Below, piece by piece: positions 55,901 to 64,000 of a stretch of 64,000 nt of DNA (positions within the stretch are counted from its first letter, which is position 1; every line of letters begins with the position of its first letter). The stretch spans positions 61,140 to 125,139 of the forward strand of contig NW_022261028.1 in assembly GCF_009602425.1 (NCBI RefSeq), read 5' to 3'. The position numbers were made by a program, and so were the translations under genes. A model generated the notes under the pieces. It did no database searches. It saw nothing but the letters and a program-made list of their open reading frames with translations, and was not told where the DNA came from. Origin of the DNA: Actinia tenebrosa. Lineage: Eukaryota; Cnidaria; Anthozoa; Actiniaria; Actiniidae.

Positions 55901-58882
55901 TCTAGAATATTATTTGGCTGATTTTTTTCGCATGCAATGTGATTGGCCTGTCAGTGCTGTGACTTTGGTGTGACCGTGTCCCAGGTATTTGATTGGGTGA
56001 AGTAAATTCTTGAGCAATGTGATTGATCTGGCGTATCCCTTGTCATGGCACGACCGTGTGCATGCTGTGAGCTTTTCACAGTCATATGAAAACTGCTTTA
56101 GTTAATACCGTGATATAGGATGTGGATGACCACAGAATGACTAGAGCTCATTTGCCATGATATGATGGCACTTTCTAATTATTTGCAAACCTGTCTAAAG
56201 CCTGTTGTGTTTGCATTACTGCAGGCAAGAATACAACAGTTGTTACAAGTTAATGCATCAATGAACCAAGGAATACAAGAACTTCAATCAGTGGTAATTA
56301 TTATTTTATATCAACTATTTGTTCAGGGAGAGGGGCAGATTTTATTATTATTCTAGGGGCAAGGTTCATGGTTATTATGAAAAGCATTTTCCACTGTTAC
56401 TTAAAATAGATGTCGCAAAGCCTTGTGGGATTGATTTGCAGACAAAACTTGTAAACAAACGCTTCAGTTACAAGAAAAATTAGATCAATATCATACAGTT
56501 GTAAAACCGGATAGTTTTTCCACATATTGAAAACAACAAGATAACAAAAAACCGTTGCAACCTGTTAGCATGTGCGCCATTGGCTGATCCAGGGGGGTCG
56601 AAGGGGTCCACGGAACCCCCCTTGAAGGTTTGATCTTTTAGGTAATAGAAATATGTCTTATATAAATTTTGCTTAAAAGTATCCACAAAGATAATGTTGA
56701 ACACGAAATGATAGATATTTGCTTTTATAATGTTTAATTTACCTTTAAGTTCCGTCACTAGATAGTAAATTAGGTGATTAGAACCAATTTTTTTGTCAAA
56801 CATCGACTGAACAAAAGAGAATTATACACAGTTTAAGAAACGGAACCCCCCTTTGAAAAATCCTGGATCTGACACTGTGCACTTAGCTTGGCTTGTCCGC
56901 ATTTCAACCCCATGATGCGCAATTGTATTAGGCAAGGCTAGCAGCTTGATCACTACAATGCAGTGCTACCAAAAAGTTTTAACAGTGTTATTGGTCATTT
57001 CAGGTACAACGACTGAGAATTGACAAATATAATCTTCAAAAACAATTAGGAATAGAAGAGGAACAAATGTCAGATTCAGTGTTTTCATTTGAAAATGGTC
57101 CCCATGAATACATGAATGCTGAAATGCTTAGAATGAACAACATGGCTGCTGGAGATGATGAAGACGATGATGATCATGTTGATATTGATGAAATCACTCC
57201 ATATGCAAGTCCAGGAGAGCTACTAAAGAATAGGGCTAAACAGAATCAGAGCGCCTTAGGTACAAGCCAGATGTATGGTGAGATAAAGAAGAAAAAGGTC
57301 AATCCTTACGATAATGTACCAGATGAGGAGGAACCTGATAGGGGTGAAGATGAAAAGGCGTATAAAAATGGTGAGAAAGATAATCTTGCCACTTGCTATT
57401 TGATCATTTGTTTGCATGATTTTTTAATTAAAACTTGAAATCTTTTAATATACACCCAGGGCTTGCAATGGCTGGTCAGTTGTCGGCCCTGATGACCAGG
57501 AAAATTAGGTTTTGCTCAGTTATATTTCATTTCTGTGGCTTAACATTACTGGGCAAAATGACTGGCAAGGCCCAAAGATTTGACCGGACAAGTTACAATA
57601 TTATTGTGGCCAGACATTGTCCGATGATCAGTCGTTATCTTAAGCCCAGACACTCTGCATATTCACTCATTGTTTTCCTTGTCATGTAGTTGTGTTGTTG
57701 TTGTTGTCCTTTTTTGTGGTACTTGTAGTGTAATCTTAATTTAATTTGTTTCTTACAATTTTGACTAATGAGTGAACTCTGTTCTATTTCCTTCCCAATA
57801 ACAGGACTGTCTGACCAACAAATCGACGAAGAAGCCGAACGAGTTCTGAGTGAGGCAGAAGGAATAGTTCAAGCTGCCGCCAGGGAATTTGAACCCTCCC
57901 AAGAAGATGTGGTGAGATGTACCGAACAAATCACCAAGAAAATCCAAGAACTCTTATTAGCAGCTCAAGCAGGGAAACATAGCTGGTTAGTGAGAATTTC
58001 TTTTACGAAAATGAAAAAGCTCCATGTGGGATTGAGGTTTTTGATAATTTCAAGGACACAGTTGAGAATACTAACAATGAATCACTCTGTTGTTTATTCT
58101 TAGTTTTATTCCTTGCTCGAATAAAATAAACTCTGCTGTGAATGACATGGCCTCGTTATTTCCAGAGGTAAGCTTGTAAGATTATTATGAGAAATAACAC
58201 AAATGGGACAGTCTGGATAGTGTGTACTGAATATTTAGATAGTATATACCAATTTGTGTACAGAGTAACTTATTTTTATATACAATAATTCAATAAAAAC
58301 AAACAAACAGAAACTTGCAGTCTGCATGACAAATTCACACAAAACTTTTAGCAAAACTTTTAGGCCATACTTCATTGCATTTTTAGTATTGATAGGAATG
58401 GCATTAACTTTCATTTTTTCAATTTCCTATGGCAAATTTCCTATTTTGTTGCGGACTCAATATTCCGAGATTCAGAGGTGAATATCNTACAATATTCACC
58501 TACAATTAACCAATGAGCATGCGCGTTCTTAGGAAGTACACAAGTTGGTATATGCTAATTCCTCATATGTCTCAAATACATGTATATTCTAATACAGTAT
58601 ATACATATTCTAGCCCCTTCGCCTGCTCCATCCTAACTGTCCTTAATACTAAAATTTATCAACCATGTTATTTTTGCCTGTCAGAATCCAGATGCTGATG
58701 CTGTAAGGGTTTCGTTACAATTAATGGCCAACAGTGCATCGCGATTGTCTGTGGAATGCAAAAGTGCAGTCCTTCCTGGAAACACCGTAGACATGGCATT
58801 CCTTACACAACAAGTTATCCAGTGTGCATATGACATAGCCAAGGCTGCCAAACAACTCGTAACTACATTCTCTGTTGAGTAA
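46993..58882 (+). CDS. GIT: GIT-family Arf GTPase-activating scaffold (GIT1/GIT2)
   Basis: Twenty exons in perfect phase, 741 residues: 46993-47053, 47198-47331, 48938-49062, 49434-49536, 49982-50068, 50945-51075, 51784-51878, 52062-52107, 52534-52585, 52979-53051, 53290-53387, 53993-54104, 54572-54678, 55061-55099, 55542-55625, 56225-56293, 57004-57370, 57805-57985, 58104-58167, 58685-58882 (TAA). ArfGAP zinc finger Cys14, 17, 34, 37 with arginine finger Arg42 (VHRSLGRH); ankyrin repeats about 142-245; Spa2-homology repeats about 279-310 and 336-372; coiled coil about 422-490; acidic linker; C-terminal helical domain 595-741 (EQITKKIQELLLAAQ, QCAYDIAKAAKQLV). Known: GITs inactivate Arf6, dimerise, bind PIX through the SHD and paxillin through the C-terminal bundle, at adhesions and endosomes. 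Donors of exons 13 and 14 (GTTCAG, GTTTGG) are weak, so exon 14 may be alternative. Confidence 0.97.
48409..48815. repeat. Foldback element in GIT intron 2
   Basis: CAGTTGGTTTCACAAAACTT on the left is complemented by the right end (TTTATGAAATCAACTG). Inside, TTCTGAAGTT and AACTTCAGA form further inverted pairs. Confidence 0.5.
49620..49897. repeat. Two adjoining repeats in GIT intron 4
   Basis: 49620-49730 is a diverged copy of the right half of 3545-3796. 49729-49897 is a separate foldback with about 40-bp arms (AGAGGCTTTGCACCATCACA and its complement), containing several ATGGCAGCCATG palindromes. Confidence 0.6.
50361..50758. repeat. MITE in GIT intron 5
   Basis: CATCCACACTATGCCAGATA on the left and TATCTGGCATAGTGTGGATG on the right are exact complements. 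Further inner pairs (GGACTAGTGTGGAC and GTCTACACTAGTCC) support one foldback element of about 400 bp. Confidence 0.8.
51182..51722. repeat. Degenerate (CATC/CACC)n minisatellite in GIT intron 6
   Basis: Strongly strand-biased C/A/T sequence. At 51500-51700 a roughly 33-bp unit holding CCCATCCCTGTATCCCATCT repeats four times with little change, so this part expanded most recently. Confidence 0.85.
53530..53735 (-). mobile_element. tRNA-derived SINE in GIT intron 11
   Basis: On the minus strand the head reads GGTGGCACAGCCGTGAGAGT (A box) and AGGTTCGAGCCCTGCCCG (B box, GGTTCGA), a good Pol III promoter pair, followed by a body shared with 19917-20045. Inserted opposite to GIT. Confidence 0.75.
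55197..55490. repeat. Tandem repeat, about 95-bp unit, GIT intron 14
   Basis: TTCATTGATAAACTTTTTTC starts three units about 90-105 bp apart, each ending with CAAATCTTTCATCCATC-type sequence. It gives an open frame of over 100 codons that is simply the repeat. Confidence 0.85.
55697..55862. repeat. MITE family A copy, GIT intron 15
   Basis: Left end AACAGACCTTTCTAGCTT, then CATTTCAAACCATGTGTCAT and AGAGTATCATTTCTTTGTTT; the right arm AATGACATGTGGTATATAAT is diverged. Confidence 0.65.
56583..56873. repeat. G/C-ended foldback MITE, GIT intron 16
   Basis: GATCCAGGGGGGTCGAAGG and GAAAAATCCTGGATC are the inverted ends; two GGAACCCCCCTT blocks lie inside. Same family as 9542-9859. Confidence 0.55.
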
Positions 58883-59926
58883 ACATGGCTTTGGTATTAC
58901 GTAGTTCTGGAGAACCTGAATAATTGATAGATCCAAAGAGTTGTTGAGTACAACTAGACACATGAGTGTTTCCCATTTGCACACAGAATTCGAATTTCCT
59001 GAATACTTTTACATGACATATCTGACTGGAAGCAAAATAAGATAAGTAATCAACCTTGCCATGGTTTAGTTGTTGAATGTTTACTCGTCTAGTTCTGTCT
59101 TTCCACAACATCATTATAACCATTTGAACTTTGAAAAGGTGAATAACTTGCGCATGAAGTTAACCCATTTCAAACCATATGTATATTAATCTAGGCTTGA
59201 TTTCATAAGTCTTCTGATCTCCATTAATCAAGGGTAAAGGTAATAGGAGATATTGCTGGTTTTCAATCATTCCCAAGAGAATGTAAATACAAAAGACACG
59301 CTGGCCATGTTGGATGATATAACACAAGAGACTAATGACGAATCTTTTGTTAACTTCATCCAACATGGCGGACGTGATAACCATCAATTGCTTATCTATT
59401 ATCAAGATAAGGGAGATATCTCAACTAAACACGGATTATATTAGTAACCAAAAAGGATTTATAGAACATTTATCACAAACCCATTTATCTTACTTCGACT
59501 AGTCTTAACATGTCTAGTCTTAGGAAGTCCATGTGGGAAAAATTCGTTGAAGCAGCTCTAGAAGTAACTCACACGTATGATGGATGCTTGATTCTAGTAT
59601 TCCATTGTTTGTCAATGCTTCTTATGAACTAGAGTCTGTTTTTTTAATCATTAGGATATCTATAGATGTTATATTATAAACAAAGTATACATAAAAACAG
59701 TAAACATAGAGCTAAACAAAGATATTTAGGATTATTTTGAGTATCATGATATTATGATCTAACAAATAGATACTGCAAAATCACATGACAAATGATCATG
59801 AGGAGCGTGGCTTTTTATCTGAACCCTATTTGAATTATTGTTCTTTGGTAACCCTGTGAACACAGTGGACAACCAATAATGTACACACAGTTGGCATGCA
59901 TGATGCAGTACGTCGGAACGCAGCTC

Positions 59927-60105
59927 AATAGACCTCTTTAGCTTCGTTGTTCGTTGTGCACATTTCAGTTCACGAGATGCCTTGGTCCGAGTTGATTCTT
60001 TCATGTGTAAATACTTTAGTATGTTTGTCATAAAAGAACAATTCTCAAGGGAATGTCATGTGATCTGAAATGGGAAATTTGCATACAAAGCTAAAGAGGT
60101 CTATT
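59927..60105. repeat. MITE family A, most complete copy
   Basis: AATAGACCTCTTTAGCTT and its exact complement AAGCTAAAGAGGTCTATT mark both ends. The inside carries TTTCAGTTCACGAGATG and TTCTCAAGGGAATGTCATG. These ends identify the other, more worn copies. Confidence 0.8.
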
Positions 60106-61624
60106 TGGAAGGCAGAACAATAGGTTTCCAATTCTTAGGAGATTATTTTCTTTTGTCCAGCAAATTGAGCTCCTTTGATGTCACATGCAAGGGGTCTATT
60201 ATCAGAAGTGGATCTAGAGGGTAGGTTCACTGGGTACCTGTGCACCTCCCTGTTACCCAGAAACTCTTTTACTTCCATACTACTAAAAAGGTTCAAAAGC
60301 ACAACATGAAAACAGGAAATTTTGAAAATAGTGTTATATATTATAAAGTTTTAAACACTAGGGCAAGGTTTTGAATCGTAATGCAAAACTGAGCCCATGC
60401 ATTTGAACTGGTTTAAAATATCAACTAAGCCCTAAATTCCATTGTTTCGATGCAAAACATGAAATACTAAATTATATTGAATTCAGAGAGGTAGATTACT
60501 GTTGCTTTGTTCTTTTGGAAATAGAGTGCTTACAATATATCCATGTAATTAAAAACTTATCCTGGGTTTATATTTTGGCCCCGTTCTCCCCTGTTGATAT
60601 CAGTTCCGCCCCCGGCTTTAAGAATCTGGGTTTTCCAAAGAATTAAGAACCTACATCAAACAATGGATTTAGGGTGTGGTTGATTTTTAAAGTGTTGTCA
60701 CAGTGAGGGACTGCATGGCGTGACAACACTGAAACAGGATGTAAAAGAGACCAGAACCTTTTAAAAGACTTTGGTTGATTCTGAGTTGAACCCCTATAAT
60801 TCTTAATCGTAGATCCACCCCTGTGTATTCTTTATACAATATATATATAAATATTTTTTTCATTCTTTAATTCTTTGAGTATACATCGATTAAAATTGTT
60901 TCTTGAGGAAACATTTCCATCATACTGATGCTTATTTTTGTTTTTGGCTTGCAATGCTGAATTTCTTTCTTTGTAATTTCAATTTCATTGATGGGTATCA
61001 TTGATGGGTAAAAGAGGTCTGGTTTTTAAAAATGGGTGGTCCTTTTTTTTTACTTTTGTAATTTTTTTATTATTTATAATGTAACTAATATTTTTTATGA
61101 GAGGGAAAAAAATGGCTCTTAAGGTAAAAGGTGGTGCGGTTAAGACCGGAACAACCATACTATGACCCTGGTGTTAGATATCTACTGCGTAGCCTACAAT
61201 AAACTTTTTTGTGTGAGTGGGTTGGGCTTCCTCTGGCGATTGTAATCGCTTCCTGCTGAGTCATTTTTGCTCCAAATTCACAGATTTTCGAATATTCTTC
61301 AAAAGTAGGCTTGCTGTGGCGATTTTAATGGCTTTCTACTGAGCTAGATGTTTGCTCCAATTCATAGATTGCTCGTATATATTCTCCAAAAGTAGAATGA
61401 AAATAAAGATTTTTTTCCTTATGAACACTACTGGCGAATTTGTGTTTGATCTAGATTACATGGACGGCTGCGTACGTGGCTACGTACCTGGTTGGGATTC
61501 TTCTGGCGATTTAACTGATTGGGCGTCCTGTGGCGATTTCAAGGCAAGTAGCCAAGTAGCCATTGATAATAAGGTAGGCTGTATGGCTACGTGGCTACGT
61601 ACTAGTTGGAATTCCTGTGGCGAT

Positions 61625-61760
61625 TTATCTCTACCACCCCTAGCCATCCTTGGCCTGCCCACCTTGCCCCCCTTGCCCCTGGCACTCCCTGGCCCTCCTG
61701 GCTCCTTTGGCCCCCCTGGCCCTCCTGGCCCCCTGGCCCCCCTGGCCCTCTTGTGGCCCA
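61625..61760. repeat. C-rich GGCCCCCCTGGCCCTCC-type repeat
   Basis: Short units of TGGCC(C)CC(C)T on the plus strand. Translated either way it gives Pro/Leu- or Gly/Pro-rich peptides (GPGGPGGPKEPGGPG on the minus strand) that mimic collagen but lack splice sites or a regular Gly-X-Y frame. It stands out sharply against the AT-rich flanks. Confidence 0.7.
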
Positions 61761-62089
61761 CTTTTAATTGTGAATACAGATTCTTGATTACAGCTTCCGT
61801 GGTTGCTACCGCATTTCACTAAGAAACTCATAATTTGACATATTTGGAAAGCATCTAACGAAAAAACGAGAATGTCGACCCCATCTTTTTAATGCAGTTT
61901 ATAAATGTCCATAGTATAATAAATGTCCATGCAAAGTTTCAGGACAAAGTTATTGGCAAAATTTCTTTCACGGGGATTATCTAAGAGCGACCTTAATATT
62001 TGTTTATAGCGCCCAGTCCTCTCGGTCCTACTCACACCCTGTCCGGTCAGCGGTAGTTCCCAAAAAATAACACTAATACAGCAAAAAAA

Positions 62090-63414
62090 ATGGCGACGGT
62101 GGGAAAAGATGTGTTGGTCGCTCCACCGTCGCAAATCACCTGTGATCAAATCCTCTCTGAGTATCCTTTTCACTGGTTCGTATGGAACAAAGACGCTTCA
62201 TCCATCGAAGAAGAACTCGCTTTAGCCAGGGTGAGAAGTTGTGCTTATTATCCCGATATAAAAGAGAAGTCGAAAAGTTGTCACTCCCAGTGTCCACGCA
62301 TTTGATCGATTGCTCTCTCAGCTGTAAGAATATAATAACATTTTTCTCTAGTTTCTCCCTTATTATCTTTCATGATCTTCACCGAATACAGAACGACAAG
62401 GAAAAGACAGATACCAGAGGCAGAACAGCCATTCATTTAGCGGTTTCATTGGGTTACGTTGACTGTGTGAAGGCTCTTCTCCATGGAGGATGTGATGCTA
62501 ATGCTATCAACAAGGATGGATGGAATGGTATTCTTTATGTATATAGTATTTCTATCCTATTTATAAATATCTGTCCTTAGACTTATGGAGTATGAAAGAA
62601 ATACGAACTGAAATGAAGCAAAGAAATTCAATGTTCAGTCTGAATCCGTCTCATTACATCATCGTTTGGTATGTTAAGTATTTTTCAGATCACACACGAA
62701 AATACTTTTAGTTTCATTCTGAAAAAAATTGCTTGCTAGATTAGAACGTTGTACTTTTTCATATGACATTTGTAATTCTTGCATCTGATTGAAGTAAAGC
62801 TGAAATTGCTTGCTTGGCCATGGTGGCTAAAAGAAATTTTCTATTAATATATTACATTATATTATTTATTTATATTTATCATATAATTACCAATGAAATA
62901 TCTATTTTTCTCTATTTCGGAAAATTGATAGCTTCACATGTGAAAATAACATGTTATTTTCACGTGTGAAAATAACACCATTGCGATGGCTATTCAAAAA
63001 TACATGAATTGCCTGAAAAAGCCAAAACATACTTCATTGATAATCATATAATAAACAGAATATTACATGGCCGCTTGGAGATATGAATTTTATCTTCTCG
63101 TGTTGAAAATATCTAGATTTATAGATCTTTTCAACACTCGAAAGTAAAATTCGTATCTCCGTGCGCCCATGTAATATCCTCTATATATATTTATATTTAT
63201 ACATGTATTTATATTTTTCTATTTTTATTTATTTGTTACAATTTGATAAATGAGTGTTTTGTTAATAATGTTTTTTAATGCATTTTTAGTATTGCAAGAG
63301 GCAATCAGTACAGGTAATCCAGAAATTACCTCACTAGTTTTACAGCACAGAGATTTTCAAAGAGGAAATCAAAGGCTGGCTGGCATCCCAGAACTACTGG
63401 AAGATCTGAAAGCT
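62090..63414 (+). CDS. ANKRD13: ANKRD13-family protein, 5' end only
   Basis: Seen: three exons in phase, 62090-62230, 62392-62527 and 63290-63414, giving the first 134 residues; the rest lies beyond the right edge. After a short N-tail, EYPFHWFVWNKDASSIEEEL matches the family start (FPLH-LVW-ND). Ankyrin repeats follow: DTRGRTAIHLAVSLGYVDCV, then NKDGWN joined to VLQEAISTGNPEITSLVLQH. The LQHRDFQRGNQRLAGIPELL segment is typical of ANKRD13. Known: ANKRD13 proteins bind Lys63-linked ubiquitin through C-terminal UIMs and help internalise ubiquitinated membrane receptors; the UIMs are not in the window. It follows GIT on the same strand, 3.2 kb away. Confidence 0.92.
62930..63182. repeat. Foldback element in ANKRD13 intron 2
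   Basis: 63060-63180 has arms beginning ATATTACATGGCCGCTTGGA and ending with its near complement (GCGCCCATGTAATAT). GTTATTTTCACGTGTGAAAA palindromes at 62935-62975 may belong to the same element. Confidence 0.6.
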
Positions 63415-64000
63415 GTAAGAATTTGTCGTCGTCAATGCCTGGCATAATCAATTGAATGAAATCAAACAATTACATCCAATCGAATCAAATGATTGGATTC
63501 GATTACATTAGGCGATTTAATGAAATTGAATATAAAAAAATTGGAGTCATTCAAGTGCAATCAAACATTCGATTACCTTAGATTGTGCATTCAATTACAT
63601 TTGATTGAAATTGAATGCAATCAAATTCACTGTTTTTTTAGCATTCAATTCTCCAATCAATCAATCAATCAATCTTTATTGTGCTCAATAGTTTACAGAT
63701 ATAAATAATAATAGTTTACTCTGATGTAATGTTTTCCCATTTCAGACCACGTGTCATTCCCTAGAGTATCATTTCTTTGTTTAAAGTTTGCGCTCGGCTG
63801 CACATGAGAAGACACATGAATATNGATACAACTCAAACAAAGAATCTTATTCTCAAGGGAATGACACGTGGTCTGAAATGGGACAACATTACGCTCGAGC
63901 GCTCCAGAGCCGAGGAGGTCTATTGCTGAATGCAATCCAATCCATTCATATGATTGGTTCCATTAAATTTGATTTCTGAATCATTGAATTGATAACGCCA
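63415..64000. repeat. ATTGAATG-type simple repeat and MITE family A copy
   Basis: 63430-63680 is low-complexity sequence of ATTGAAT/CAATCAA words. 63715-63924 is a family A MITE (CATTTCAGACCACGTGTCAT and its complement) with one N at its centre. No exon seen; the next ANKRD13 exon lies outside. Confidence 0.65.

Larger units (their letters stand above)
58883..62089. other. GIT-ANKRD13 spacer
   Basis: Contains the GIT 3' UTR, a short hairpin (GCCATGTTGGATGA / TCATCCAACATGGC, 59304-59369), a full family A MITE, a tandem duplication around 61215-61400 and a GC-rich patch. No gene. The last 100 bp before 62090 should hold the ANKRD13 promoter; no TATA box is seen. Confidence 0.5.

Noticed and set aside
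61352-61822. Collagen-like or Pro-rich protein gene
   Set aside because: The frame is made by a short C-rich repeat, has no regular Gly-X-Y run and no splice support.

Overview
The window looks like nuclear DNA of a cnidarian, most likely an anthozoan such as a stony coral (inference). The reasons are animal-type genes split by AT-rich GT-AG introns, animal-only families (GIT, RZ-type RGS, ANKRD13, SLC16), a multi-TIR protein of the kind expanded in corals, and a very high load of short foldback (MITE-like) repeats. Most exons are under 150 bp, so I rebuilt the genes by joining splice sites and checking phase. No long terminal repeats, capsid genes or envelope genes were seen.

Layout. 1-11.6 kb: two SLC16 (monocarboxylate-transporter-like) genes point at each other. 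The left one (+) lacks its first exon here. The right one (-) is complete and has a very long acidic cytosolic tail. That tail has one in-frame TAA, after which 871 more codons stay open. 12.4-16.3 kb (-): a TIR-SAM-TIR-TIR protein gene. 16.6-17.3 kb: a LINE 3' fragment with an assembly gap. 17.6-25.0 kb (+): a complete TFIIS (TCEA) gene with nine coding exons, the last coding only Phe-Cys-stop. 25.0-30.5 kb: repeat-rich spacer. 30.5-34.7 kb (-): a complete four-exon RGS gene of the RZ (RGS17/19/20) type. 34.7-47.0 kb: mostly unassigned DNA, with one candidate 50-residue membrane microprotein at 41.45 kb and a Penelope-type hammerhead-like motif at 46.2 kb. 47.0-58.9 kb (+): a complete 20-exon GIT (Arf-GAP) gene. 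62.1 kb to the right edge (+): the first three exons of an ANKRD13 gene.

The genes are independent eukaryotic units, not an operon. Two neighbour pairs match pairs I recall from the human genome: TCEA with an RZ-type RGS gene in the same tail-to-tail orientation (as TCEA1-RGS20 and TCEA2-RGS19), and GIT with ANKRD13 (as GIT2-ANKRD13A and GIT1-ANKRD13B), here head-to-tail rather than head-to-head. These look like old linkages kept since before cnidarians and bilaterians split.

The points most worth a second look are the stop codon inside the SLC16 tail with its NPF motifs, the TIR-SAM-TIR-TIR protein, the microprotein, and the two conserved gene pairs.
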